Shown: piece after piece, positions 16,815-25,304 of the stretch | How positions within the stretch are numbered: the first letter of the stretch is position 1 | Layout: each line of letters opens with the position of its first letter | Origin: Litorimonas sp964414555 | Lineage (GTDB): Bacteria; Pseudomonadota; Alphaproteobacteria; Caulobacterales; Maricaulaceae | Length of the DNA: 50,432 nucleotides | Assembly (NCBI GenBank): GCA_964414555.1 | Contig: CAYPWW010000014.1 | Span: 1 to 50,432 of the forward strand | Direction: 5' to 3' | Made by a program: the position numbers and the translations under genes | The notes under the pieces: model-generated | Seen by the model: the letters and a program-made list of their open reading frames with translations, nothing else | What the model was told of the DNA's origin: nothing | Databases searched by the model: none

Positions 16815-18377
16815 ATGTTCAAACGCTTGGCGACATTTTTCCGATTGCTGCGCACGGCCTGGGTCTTGATCCGCCATGATGCGCTCGTGCCTGCCGAATA
16901 CGCACCTTTTGTGCCGTGGCCTGTACGCTTTGTCGGTGCGATCAGCCGGATTTTTTCTTTCGGTAACCGCAAAGGAAATGCGGGCGAACGCTTTGCCCGC
17001 GCGCTGCAAGACCTCGGACCAGCCTATATCAAATTCGGACAAGTCCTGGCGACACGCGGCGATATGTTTGACGCAGAATTTGCGCGCGGTCTATCGGTCC
17101 TCAAGGACCGTGTCCCGCCCTTCCCGATGGCTACGGCCGAAAAGATGATTGCCGCCGAATGGGGCGCGCCGTGGGCCACACATCTGGCCAGCCTCTCCGA
17201 ACCTGTAGCCGCGGCGTCCGTCGCACAGGTCCACAAAGGCGTGTTGCACACTGGCGAGATCGTCGCCGTCAAAGTTTTGCGCCCGAACATCGTCACGCGC
17301 ATGACACGGGATATGGACACCATCGCGTTGGTCGCAAAGCTGGCGCATAATTTGGTCCCGAACTTACGCCGCCTGCGCCCCAAGGATTTCGTCGCCGAAG
17401 CCCGCCGGGCCGTGATGCTGGAACTGGACTTGCGCCTAGAGAGCGCCGCCGCCAGCGAGCTGGCCGAAATCGCGGAGGACACAGGATTGTTCCGCGTGCC
17501 AAAGCTCTATTGGGATCTCGTCGGCCGGGATATCCTTGTCAGTGAGTGGATCGACGGAACCGCATTATCTTCGGACGACATACTAGCGCTGCCCCTCGCG
17601 GAGCGTCAGAGCCTTGCGCGCAAGGTCATTCAATCCTTCCTCGCCTCAACGTTTGAATACGGTGTCTTCCACGCGGACATGCATGAGGGTAACCTCATCA
17701 TGGATGCGGATGGGCAACTTGTTCTGCTCGATTTCGGTATTTTGGGACGTCTGGGTGAAGCGGAAATCCGGTTTGAGATCGACACACTCTTCGGCTTTCT
17801 TCAACGCGATTATTATAAGATCGCGCAGGTCCATTTTGATATTGGTTATGTCCCGCCGCATCACAGCGTCGAGGAATTCGCCAGTGCCTTACGCGCCGTT
17901 GGCGAACCTATCTTTGGCAAACGCGCCGAAGATGTCTCCATGTCCAAAGTGCTATTGCAGCTGCTGGAGATCACCGATCTATTCGATATGGAACTACAGC
18001 CTCAATTAATTCTCTTGCAGAAAACGATGATGCAAGCGGAGGGCGTTGCTCGCCGTCTCGATCCGGAATTCGACATGTGGGAAGCCTCGCGCCCGATTGT
18101 CGAAAAAGCCGTGCGCCGAGAGCTGGGGCCTGAGCGCTATCTTAATGACTTCCTCGACGGATTGGCGAAGACTCGCCGGACTCTGAACATCCTCCCCGAA
18201 GCGACAGATAATATCGCCAAACTCGCCCAAGCTTGGGCTGACGGCGAAATCGACCTTTCAGTCCCACGTGAGGTGCCAGCGAAGAAGAAAGCCGGCGCGG
18301 TCCTGCGCCCGATTGCCTATGCAGGTGTCGGCGCGGCACTGGCATTGGGTGGTGCATGGGCGGCGGCGCAATTGTGA
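16815..18377 (+). CDS. ubiB: Ubiquinone biosynthesis protein UbiB
   Basis: 520 residues of the ABC1/ADCK atypical kinase family needed for ubiquinone production. Signatures are KFGQ (73-76), the Ala-rich nucleotide loop AAASVAQVH (132-140), Lys153 in VKVLRP, HADMHEGN (286-293; HADxHPGN in most homologues) and DFG (306-308). A hydrophobic C-terminal segment (about 497-518) anchors it in the membrane. It opens the ubiB-coaBC-dut cluster common in alphaproteobacteria; the usual ubiE neighbour is not upstream here. It overlaps coaBC. Confidence 0.95.
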   Translation: MFKRLATFFRLLRTAWVLIRHDALVPAEYAPFVPWPVRFVGAISRIFSFGNRKGNAGERFARALQDLGPAYIKFGQVLATRGDMFDAEFARGLSVLKDRVPPFPMATAEKMIAAEWGAPWATHLASLSEPVAAASVAQVHKGVLHTGEIVAVKVLRPNIVTRMTRDMDTIALVAKLAHNLVPNLRRLRPKDFVAEARRAVMLELDLRLESAAASELAEIAEDTGLFRVPKLYWDLVGRDILVSEWIDGTALSSDDILALPLAERQSLARKVIQSFLASTFEYGVFHADMHEGNLIMDADGQLVLLDFGILGRLGEAEIRFEIDTLFGFLQRDYYKIAQVHFDIGYVPPHHSVEEFASALRAVGEPIFGKRAEDVSMSKVLLQLLEITDLFDMELQPQLILLQKTMMQAEGVARRLDPEFDMWEASRPIVEKAVRRELGPERYLNDFLDGLAKTRRTLNILPEATDNIAKLAQAWADGEIDLSVPREVPAKKKAGAVLRPIAYAGVGAALALGGAWAAAQL

Positions 18378-19585
18378 AAAAAGTTCTCCTCATCATAGGT
18401 GGCGGGATTGCCGCTTATAAGTCGCTCTTCCTGATCCGAGAATTGACGAAGCGTGGGATTTCGACCCAAGCCATCGTCACAAAAGGCGGTACACAATTTG
18501 TGACTCCGCTCTCTGTCGGTGCGCTCTCTGGACAGCCTGTCTATACCGATCTTTGGGAATTAGATGAGCAAGCCGAGATGGGCCATATCGAGCTGTCGCG
18601 TTCTGCGGACTTGATCGTGGTGGCCCCAGCGACGGCGAACCTGATGTCCCGCGCCGCGCATGGCGTAGCAGATGATCTGGCGACGACGACGTTGCTCGCA
18701 ACGGATAAGCGCGTGCTCTATGCGCCCGCGATGAATGTGCGCATGTGGGAAGCGGCCGCGACCCAACGCAATCTCGCGACCCTTCGCGCAGATGGCGCGA
18801 TGTTTGTCGGACCGGATGCAGGCGAGATGGCTTGCGGTGAATTTGGTGCGGGCCGCATGGCCGAACCCGAAGCAATCGCCGACGCCATAGAAGCCGCGCT
18901 GGAAGGCGAAACAACGCTGGATGGATGGCGCGGGGATAAACCCTTGGCTGGCAAACAGGCAGTTGTGACAGCTGGCCCAACACGCGAACCCATCGATCCC
19001 GTGCGCTATATCTCGAACCACTCCTCTGGGCGACAAGGCTATGCCATTGCGCAAGCGCTCGCGGATCAAGGTGCGAACGTCACACTCGTTAGCGGCCCGA
19101 CCTCTCGTCCAAGCCCCATCGGCGTTACGCGTGTGGATGTGGAAACCGCACGCGAGATGTTGGACGCCGTAGAGACCGCCCTGCCCGCTAATATTTTCGT
19201 CTCTGTCGCGGCCGTTGCCGATTGGCGTCCTGCGAAATCCCACGACAAGAAAGCCCCCAAACCCAAGGGCAAGACACCGGCGTTGGAGATGGTTGAAAAC
19301 CCTGACATTCTCGCGACCATTTGCGCAGCCAAAAACCGGCCGACACTCTGCATAGGTTTTGCCGCCCAGACCCATGATGTCGTGGCCTTGGCGCGGGCGA
19401 AACGCGAGAAAAAGGGGTGCGATTGGATCGTCGCCAATGATGTCTCAGGCGACGTGATGGGCGGCGCACTGAATGCTGTCACGATCGTAACTGGTACAAA
19501 AGAGCACACACTGGCACAGGCCTCCAAAGCATCCATCGCCCGGGCATTGGTCCGGCGGATCGTGAAGGAGATGTCCGATGTGTAA
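18356..19585 (+). CDS. coaBC: Bifunctional phosphopantothenoylcysteine decarboxylase / phosphopantothenate--cysteine ligase
   Basis: Performs two consecutive steps of coenzyme A synthesis. The N-terminal flavoprotein (CoaC) half has GGGIAAYK, the active His77 in HIELS, APAMN (124-128) and the C160 substrate-recognition loop in EMACGEFGAGRM. The CoaB half begins near residue 196 with VVTAGPTREPIDPVRYIS and SSGRQG. The listed ATG overlaps ubiB by 22 nt. A GTG at 18374, overlapping the ubiB stop as GTGA, is an equally good start and would remove six residues. The end overlaps the next gene by 8 nt. Confidence 0.95.
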   Translation: MGGGAIVKKVLLIIGGGIAAYKSLFLIRELTKRGISTQAIVTKGGTQFVTPLSVGALSGQPVYTDLWELDEQAEMGHIELSRSADLIVVAPATANLMSRAAHGVADDLATTTLLATDKRVLYAPAMNVRMWEAAATQRNLATLRADGAMFVGPDAGEMACGEFGAGRMAEPEAIADAIEAALEGETTLDGWRGDKPLAGKQAVVTAGPTREPIDPVRYISNHSSGRQGYAIAQALADQGANVTLVSGPTSRPSPIGVTRVDVETAREMLDAVETALPANIFVSVAAVADWRPAKSHDKKAPKPKGKTPALEMVENPDILATICAAKNRPTLCIGFAAQTHDVVALARAKREKKGCDWIVANDVSGDVMGGALNAVTIVTGTKEHTLAQASKASIARALVRRIVKEMSDV

Positions 19586-20060
19586 AGCCCTTATGATCTT
19601 GGTCGCAGTCGCGCTCACCCCCAATCTCGCGCAGGCCGAGAATATCGCTGATTGCGAAATTCTCGTCATGCAGGAAATCCCCGATGAGAGTGGAAAAGGC
19701 GGCGCGCAGATTGCAACCTATATGCCAGCAGGCGACTTCATCGCGAGCGCCTACACGGCGGAAGATCAGACAATGACCCATGCAAAGGGTCATCCGATCC
19801 GCGCACTGATGTGCCAGCGCAATAATGTCATTCCGGCGGCTCAGGATTACGACCTGCTGGCAACGGGTGTACCCTTTATCCTCTCGCAAAATTTCGACAG
19901 TACGGAAACGGACAGCCTGACAACCTATTGGAACGGCGCGACGTTTGATTTTGTCTATAAGGGGCATCCGCTCTCCGATGAGGCGGAAAGCACCTTGCGA
20001 GCGCGACTGGCTGATTTCTCTGCGCGCGAACACGGCCTTCCAATTCAGGACATGAAATGA
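19578..20060 (+). CDS. Secreted protein of unknown function between coaBC and dut
   Basis: 160 residues with a signal peptide ending at AQAE (about residue 20). Three cysteines (C2 in the signal, C26, and C79 in LMCQRNN) leave two in the mature chain, possibly paired. I do not recognise the fold. It overlaps coaBC by 8 nt and dut by 4 nt, so it is translated as part of that operon. The coupling to coenzyme A and nucleotide genes is unexpected for an exported protein. Confidence 0.75.
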   Translation: MCKALMILVAVALTPNLAQAENIADCEILVMQEIPDESGKGGAQIATYMPAGDFIASAYTAEDQTMTHAKGHPIRALMCQRNNVIPAAQDYDLLATGVPFILSQNFDSTETDSLTTYWNGATFDFVYKGHPLSDEAESTLRARLADFSAREHGLPIQDMK

Positions 20061-20512
20061 CCCTTCGCATTCAGATCAAAACCCTGCCGCATCTTGGTGA
20101 CTTGGCTTTGCCAGCATATGAAACCGCGCTCGCCGCGGGTGCAGACCTTCGCGCTGCCGTAGAAGCGGATTCCCCCCTAACCCTCGCACCCGGTCATCGG
20201 GCGCTGGTTCCCACAGGGTTTTGCATGGCTTTACCGCCGGGCTATGAAGCCCAAATCCGACCGCGTTCGGGCTTAGCCTATAAGCACGGCGTGACCTGTC
20301 TCAACACACCCGGCACAATCGATGCAGATTATCGCGGCGAAGTGAAAGTCCTGCTGATCAACCACGGCCAAGATTCGTTTACGATTCAGCGCGGCGAACG
20401 TATCGCGCAAATGGTTATCGCTCCGATCACGCAACCTGAATTCGCACGAGTCGAAACGCTGGACGATACAGCGCGCGGCGCGGGCGGGTTTGGCAGCACG
20501 GGCACAAAATAA
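20057..20512 (+). CDS. dut: dUTP diphosphatase
   Basis: A 151-residue trimeric dUTPase that cleaves dUTP to dUMP and keeps uracil out of DNA. All five motifs are present: AGADLRA (28-34), PRSGLAYKHGV, GTIDADYRGEVKV with the catalytic Asp, RGERIAQMVI, and the flexible GAGGFGSTG near the end. It overlaps the preceding gene by ATGA and closes the ubiB-coaBC operon. Confidence 0.97.
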   Translation: MTLRIQIKTLPHLGDLALPAYETALAAGADLRAAVEADSPLTLAPGHRALVPTGFCMALPPGYEAQIRPRSGLAYKHGVTCLNTPGTIDADYRGEVKVLLINHGQDSFTIQRGERIAQMVIAPITQPEFARVETLDDTARGAGGFGSTGTK

Positions 20513-20542
20513 TTTCTCCAAAATTAGATAAAGAGACACTCA

Positions 20543-21481
20543 ATGACAGATCTTCTGCGCGGGCGCATTTATGACAATATTCTGGAAACGATGGGACAGA
20601 CGCCGCTCGTCCGTTTGCCACGCATTACCGAGGGCCTGCCAGCGGACCTCTGCTATAAACTAGAATTTTTCAATCCCATCGCCAGCGTGAAAGATCGCAT
20701 CGGCATTGCCATGATCGAAGATTTAGAACGCTCAGGCAAGCTCAAGCCCGGCGGGACAATCGTGGAACCAACATCTGGCAATACAGGCATTGGTATCGCT
20801 TTTGCCGCCGCCGCCAAAGGCTACAAAGCGATCCTCGTCATGCCGGAACAAATGTCGATCGAGCGGCGCAAGATGATGGCTTTATTGGGCGCCGAATTAG
20901 TCCTGACCGAAGCCTCTGGTGGCATCCCTGCCGCCATGGCGAAAGCCGATGAAATCGTCGCCAAAACGCCCGGCGCCGTGCAGGCTGGTCAATTTACAAA
21001 CCCTGCCAACCCTCAAATCCATTACGCAACAACAGGTCCAGAAATCTGGAATGATTGCGCGGGACAGGTGGATGCCTTTATCGCCGGTGTGGGGACAGGT
21101 GGCACGCTGTCTGGCACGGGCCGCTTCTTGAAAGAGAAAAACCCTGATTGCCAAATCATCGCCGTCGAACCCGTGGGCTCGCCAATGATTTCCAAGGGCG
21201 AAAAAGGCCCGCATAAAATCCAAGGCATTGGCGCGGGCTTCCTGCCCGATGTGCTGGCGACGGATCTCATCGACGATGTCGTGACCATCGACAATGACAC
21301 AGCCTTTGGCACGGCCAAGCACGTCGCGGCCGAAGACGGTGTGCCCGTTGGGATCAGTTCTGGCGCGGCCATCGCCGCGAGCCTGCTCGTCGGGGCACGC
21401 CCGAACATGCGCGGCAAACGCATCGTGACAATTATTCCGAGCTTTGCAGAACGCTATCTCTCGACGCCACTCTTTGACTGA
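20543..21481 (+). CDS. cysK: Cysteine synthase A
   Basis: 312 residues; a PLP enzyme that makes L-cysteine from O-acetylserine and sulfide. The PLP lysine is K50 in ASVKDR, followed by TSGNTG (77-82) and the phosphate loop GVGTGGTLSGTG. A GISSGAA loop near residue 275 is also typical. The AAAGAGACA sequence upstream of the ATG is a fair ribosome-binding site. It is followed after 9 nt by an E1-like enzyme, suggesting shared sulfur metabolism. Confidence 0.96.
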   Translation: MTDLLRGRIYDNILETMGQTPLVRLPRITEGLPADLCYKLEFFNPIASVKDRIGIAMIEDLERSGKLKPGGTIVEPTSGNTGIGIAFAAAAKGYKAILVMPEQMSIERRKMMALLGAELVLTEASGGIPAAMAKADEIVAKTPGAVQAGQFTNPANPQIHYATTGPEIWNDCAGQVDAFIAGVGTGGTLSGTGRFLKEKNPDCQIIAVEPVGSPMISKGEKGPHKIQGIGAGFLPDVLATDLIDDVVTIDNDTAFGTAKHVAAEDGVPVGISSGAAIAASLLVGARPNMRGKRIVTIIPSFAERYLSTPLFD

Positions 21482-21490
21482 GCCAGATTT

Positions 21491-22237
21491 ATGGCTCTCT
21501 CGCCGTCTCAGATTGATCGCTATGCCCGCCACCTCACCTTGCGTGAAATTGGTGGACCGGGGCAGAACGCTCTACTGAACGCCAAGGTTGCCATTGTCGG
21601 TGCAGGCGGATTAGGTGGCCCAGCGGGTCTCTATCTCGCAGCCGCAGGCGTGGGGCATATTACGCTCATTGATGATGACATCGTGGAGGCCTCGAACCTG
21701 CAACGGCAAGTGCAATTCATCCATACGGATGTCGGCATGCCAAAAGTCAAAGTCATGGCGGAGACGTTGGAGGATTTGAATCCCGATTGCCACGTCGCAC
21801 AAAAACCAACACGTTTGCGCGAGAATAATGCGTTGGAATTACTGCGCGGACATGACGTAATTCTCGACGGGACGGATCGTTTCAAAACGCGTTTTACCGT
21901 CAATGCAGCCTCACGCACACTCGGGCTCCCGCTGGTGTCTGCAGCCTTGGGGCGTTTTGATATGCAGCTAGGTGTCTTCAACACCTCACTGGATGCCCCC
22001 TGCTACAATTGTTTCGTGAGCGCGCCGCCAGAGATCGAGGCTGATTGCGCCACCCATGGCGTGCTGGGCGCATTGGCCGGAATGGCCGGATCCATGATGG
22101 CCATGGAAACCGTGAAACTGATCACAGGTGCGGGTGAGCCGCTCTCTGGCAAGCTATATCTTTTTGACGCCCTATCTGGCGAAGGCCGAACGATCAGCCT
22201 CAGCCGCGATCCAGCCTGTCCCGTGTGTAGCGCTTAG
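21491..22237 (+). CDS. ThiF/MoeB/HesA-family adenylyltransferase
   Basis: 248 residues, the size of MoeB. E1-like enzymes adenylate the C-terminal Gly of a small sulfur-carrier protein (MoaD, ThiS or similar). It shows RYARHLTLREIGG, the nucleotide loop GAGGLGGPAG (residues 37-46) and DDDIVEASNLQRQ. Zinc pairs are CYNC and CPVC near the end. MoeB, ThiF and HesA cannot be told apart here. Its position behind cysK supports a sulfur-transfer role. Its TAG stop shares bases with the TAA stop of the convergent gene. Confidence 0.9.
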   Translation: MALSPSQIDRYARHLTLREIGGPGQNALLNAKVAIVGAGGLGGPAGLYLAAAGVGHITLIDDDIVEASNLQRQVQFIHTDVGMPKVKVMAETLEDLNPDCHVAQKPTRLRENNALELLRGHDVILDGTDRFKTRFTVNAASRTLGLPLVSAALGRFDMQLGVFNTSLDAPCYNCFVSAPPEIEADCATHGVLGALAGMAGSMMAMETVKLITGAGEPLSGKLYLFDALSGEGRTISLSRDPACPVCSA

Positions 22238-22653
22238 TGCTTGATCCGTAACGGGCGCGCGACCTGATAGCCAAAACCCGTTCCAAAGCCATAGCCGAAC
22301 TGGCGACGATCAATCGTGGTCGTCGTACGGCGTGTGTTCCGTTCCAGCAGCATATTGCGATAGCGCTTGTTCTCGAGCTCTTGCGCACGCAAATCGGCTT
22401 GCGCACGGGCGATGCGTTCTTGCGACGCAAGGGCGGCGCGGGCTGTCGCAGCTTGCAGTTTGGCGACCTCGAGTTGCGCCTGTGCCGCGCTTAATCCGAC
22501 AGGCATCGCAGACTGGGATTGGGCACGGACGACGCGCACGCCGTTTTCACAGCTGGCAGAAAAGCTAGATCCGGCAGACGCACAATGCGCAACAGCCGTG
22601 GACGGCAGAGCAATGGCAGCGAGTGTAATAGCAACAGCAGTAAATTTTGACAT
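22234..22653 (-). CDS. Small secreted coiled-coil protein, unknown function
   Basis: 139 residues: signal peptide to about AVAH (residue 23), then a region with two cysteines (HCASAG and SCENG), then an Ala/Gln/Glu/Arg-rich helix from about 55 to 105 likely to form a coiled coil (AQAQLEVAKLQAATARAAL). A Gly/Phe-rich end (FGYGFGTGFGYQ) follows. I recognise no family. TAAGGAG lies just before the ATG. A tandem 11/12-bp repeat lies about 20-40 nt upstream. The stop overlaps that of the convergent E1-like gene. Confidence 0.75.
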   Translation of the reverse strand: MSKFTAVAITLAAIALPSTAVAHCASAGSSFSASCENGVRVVRAQSQSAMPVGLSAAQAQLEVAKLQAATARAALASQERIARAQADLRAQELENKRYRNMLLERNTRRTTTTIDRRQFGYGFGTGFGYQVARPLRIKH

Positions 22654-22671
22654 GTAGAACTCCTTAGAGCT

Positions 22672-22694
22672 TTAACCTGTCATTAACCCTGTCA
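22672..22694 (-). repeat. Tandem TTAACC(C)TGTCA repeat upstream of the secreted protein
   Basis: Two head-to-tail copies, TTAACCTGTCA (22672-22682) and TTAACCCTGTCA (22683-22694), differ by one extra C. They lie 19-41 nt upstream of the 22653 start and could be a direct-repeat regulator site. Confidence 0.45.
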
Positions 22695-22738
22695 CCTGCG
22701 CAATATCTTGCAAGCCAGAGGCGAAAGGCGTGGCGCGC

Positions 22739-23446
22739 TCACACGTGTAGCCGCTGGGCAGACATCGCCTCATAGTCGGCCAGACAAGCGGCCAAAATAT
22801 CTGCGTGTTCTGCCGCGATGTCAGGCATCTCTTCGGGCGGTGGTGAAAATTGGGTCGAGCGCTCAACACTCGCATACCACCACGGTGCCCAAGCGCCGTC
22901 CGTTTCACGCGCCCCTGCTTCCCAGCACAGCATGGCCGGATCAAAGAGGATATTAATCGCGTCACATAAGGTCCGCAAAGCGATCTCTGGCGCGCGTAAA
23001 ATATCATGGCTGTCTATCACGGGCGGGCAGTCCAATGCCTCCCACAGGCGACGTTGCGGCGCGAACCCGAGGTCTTCCAAATCAAATTTCGAACGCCCTT
23101 TAGCGTAGCTGGCAATGACGCGTTGCGGATGACGTAACAAAAAGAAATGCCGCGCACCTTTTGCCCAATCCATTGGCATCCCGTCGATCATGTGATGCGG
23201 CATATGCTTTTGAAAAACAAAAGTCTGAGGCACGGGCGCCGCGCAAAAGCGCGCAACAACATCTGGGTCTGTTTCATGCACATCCAGCGTAGCATCGCGT
23301 CCGGGATGAGCTTTCCCCGTCGCGGCAAGAAAGGGCGCAAAGAATGGCTCATCCATAACTGCACAATCGGCCCGCGCACCAAAGCTTCGCATCATCGCCG
23401 TGGAGAGATTCCGCGGCCCCGACCACATCGCAATGATCTGGCTCAT
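22739..23446 (-). CDS. Sulfotransferase-like protein
   Basis: 235 residues. The N-terminal MWSGPRNLSTAMMRSF has the form of the PAPS 5'-phosphosulfate loop, and RHPQRVIASYAK that of the 3'-phosphate site, so a sulfotransferase fold is likely. The acceptor is unknown, and members of this group are often annotated only by neighbourhood. It starts inside the stop codon of the class-IV aminotransferase (ATGA). That pairing recurs in other bacteria, from memory, and hints at a shared substrate. Confidence 0.82.
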   Translation of the reverse strand: MSQIIAMWSGPRNLSTAMMRSFGARADCAVMDEPFFAPFLAATGKAHPGRDATLDVHETDPDVVARFCAAPVPQTFVFQKHMPHHMIDGMPMDWAKGARHFFLLRHPQRVIASYAKGRSKFDLEDLGFAPQRRLWEALDCPPVIDSHDILRAPEIALRTLCDAINILFDPAMLCWEAGARETDGAWAPWWYASVERSTQFSPPPEEMPDIAAEHADILAACLADYEAMSAQRLHV

Positions 23447-24369
23447 ACGGTGTTCGCGTGAATTAATTTCAAATAGAGCTGTTGCAAGCGCTCTACCATC
23501 GGACCGCGCGCACCTGTGCCAATCTTGCGGCCATCGATTTCGCCTACGGGAGCCAGCCCTGCAAACGTCCCCGTCGTGAAGGCTTCATCCGCGCTGTAGC
23601 ATTTCGCCAGTGGGAAGTTTTTCTCAAACACGGGAATGTCGTTATCCCGGCAGAGTTCCACGATTTTGCCGCGCGTAATGCCGCCCAAACAGTAATCTCC
23701 CGTGGAAGTCCAGACTTCCTGTTCGCCTTTCCAATTCGTCCGCACGATAAAGAAATGCGTCGAATTACAGGTCGCAACAAAGCCCTGCGGGTCGAGCATC
23801 AGACCTTCGTCCGCACCGGCGCGAATGGCCTGAATGCAGGCCGTGACACAGTTAATTTTCGAATGACTGTTTAGTCCAGGGTCCTGCACATCCGCTCGCC
23901 CCCGACGGACAGACACAGTGTAGAGTTTTTGCGCACGTTCCGCCGTCGCGGGATCGGCCTTTTTATATTCCGGCGCGATGACGATCGTTGCGTCCGAAAT
24001 AACAACGCGCGGGTCTTGATAAGGCGTCGAGCGCAGACCGCGTGTCAGCATCAACCGAATATGGACATCTTCGCTCATTTTATTTGCGGCGAGTGTTTCT
24101 TCCAACCGCGCGGTCAATTCCGCTTTCGTCAGGCCAATATCAATATCCAGCGCCGCCGCGCCTTCCCAGAGGCGCGCCAAATGTTCTTTCAGAAACGCAA
24201 TCTTCCCATTGTGGACGCGGAGGCCTTCCCAGACCCCGTCGCCCAGCATGAACCCACTATCGAACACATTGACGACCGCTTTATCGCGCGGAACCAAATT
24301 GCCGTTGACGTTAAACAGAACAGACGCGTTTCGCGCATCCGGCACATAGGCGTGCGATCCAAAAGACAT
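23443..24369 (-). CDS. Class IV aminotransferase (branched-chain / D-amino acid type)
   Basis: 308 residues. The PLP lysine is K171 in NSHSKINCV. MLGDGVWEGLRV near residues 41-52, TRGL (109-112) and the late CLGGITRGKI also fit fold-type IV enzymes. The substrate (branched-chain, D-alanine or aminodeoxychorismate-like) cannot be set from these residues. I chose the ATG at 24369. It starts 5 nt after the metallo-beta-lactamase-fold gene and overlaps the sulfotransferase gene by 4 nt, inside a four-gene unit. Confidence 0.88.
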   Translation of the reverse strand: MSFGSHAYVPDARNASVLFNVNGNLVPRDKAVVNVFDSGFMLGDGVWEGLRVHNGKIAFLKEHLARLWEGAAALDIDIGLTKAELTARLEETLAANKMSEDVHIRLMLTRGLRSTPYQDPRVVISDATIVIAPEYKKADPATAERAQKLYTVSVRRGRADVQDPGLNSHSKINCVTACIQAIRAGADEGLMLDPQGFVATCNSTHFFIVRTNWKGEQEVWTSTGDYCLGGITRGKIVELCRDNDIPVFEKNFPLAKCYSADEAFTTGTFAGLAPVGEIDGRKIGTGARGPMVERLQQLYLKLIHANTV

Positions 24370-24374
24370 GCGCC

Positions 24375-25295
24375 TTACTCCACTTCGAGCGACCAATAGG
24401 CCGCTTTGATAACTGCCGCCTCATCGATGAACCAAGAGAAGCTGGCATAATCCGTCAGATCGACAGAGCTGACAGCCGTGTCGATATCCATGCCGGAATC
24501 GCGCGCTGTTCGCACACGATCAAGTACGGTTGCCAGCGCATCACGCGTCTTTTGCAAATCAGCCTTCGTCGCCATAGGACCATGTCCGGGAATGATGCGG
24601 GTGTTCGCATCCGTGCGGGCAAGTGCCCAATCATGGGCCGCGATCATACCCTGCAATGTCCCGCCGGCACTGATGTCGACGACAGGGAACAGGCCGTTAA
24701 AAAACGTGTCGCCCATATGCACGACATTCGCCGGCGTGAAGATCACGATGGAGTCACCGTCGGTGTGCGCCCCGGGTTGGAAATAGGCCGTGGCAGCCTG
24801 CTCATTGAAATGTAGCGTTGCCTGATCCGAGAAGGTCAGCACTGGCCAAAGCGACGGGTCTGTCGCCTCTGTCGTTCGACCAAAGGTCTTGTTCTCAAAT
24901 GTCATGCCCATACGCTTGCGAACATTATCATGGGCGAGGATTGTTGCGCCTGCGGCCTTCATCTGCGCGTTCGACCCTGTGTGATCACCGTGATAATGTG
25001 TGTTCAGCAAGTAGCGCAGCGGCTGATCCGTTAGCCCCGCAATTGACGCCAGAATATCTTCGCTGACATTCGCATATTTATCATCGACCATGAACACGCC
25101 GTCCTCGCCGATGGACAGGCCGATATTGCCGCCAGGTCCTGTCAGCATGTGAAAGCCCCCGCCCAAAGGTTCAGACGCAATTTTAGAGGCGGGTACCGCC
25201 GGTTTTTCTGCCGCCTGTGAGGCCGCTTCGGCTTGATTGGCGGCTTGAGAACAGCCCGCCAGAAGAAGGTATGATACAAGGAATAGCTGTTTCAT
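24375..25295 (-). CDS. Exported metallo-beta-lactamase-fold lipoprotein
   Basis: 306 residues. LLAGC gives lipidated C15, followed by an Ala/Gln/Glu linker. The metal site is complete: THYHGDH (H100, H102, D104, H105), H177 in GAHTDG, D196 in HMGD and H238 in PGHGP, so two zinc ions could bind. The mature enzyme should act in the periplasm. The substrate is unknown; beta-lactamase activity is possible but not implied. It sits between a 2-hydroxyacid dehydrogenase (9 nt) and an aminotransferase (5 nt). Confidence 0.9.
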   Translation of the reverse strand: MKQLFLVSYLLLAGCSQAANQAEAASQAAEKPAVPASKIASEPLGGGFHMLTGPGGNIGLSIGEDGVFMVDDKYANVSEDILASIAGLTDQPLRYLLNTHYHGDHTGSNAQMKAAGATILAHDNVRKRMGMTFENKTFGRTTEATDPSLWPVLTFSDQATLHFNEQAATAYFQPGAHTDGDSIVIFTPANVVHMGDTFFNGLFPVVDISAGGTLQGMIAAHDWALARTDANTRIIPGHGPMATKADLQKTRDALATVLDRVRTARDSGMDIDTAVSSVDLTDYASFSWFIDEAAVIKAAYWSLEVE

Positions 25296-25304
25296 GTGAG
25301 GCTC

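Noticed and set aside
18560..19375. 271-residue minus-strand frame opposite coaBC
   Set aside because: Antisense to a complete bifunctional enzyme; composition is that of a shadow frame.
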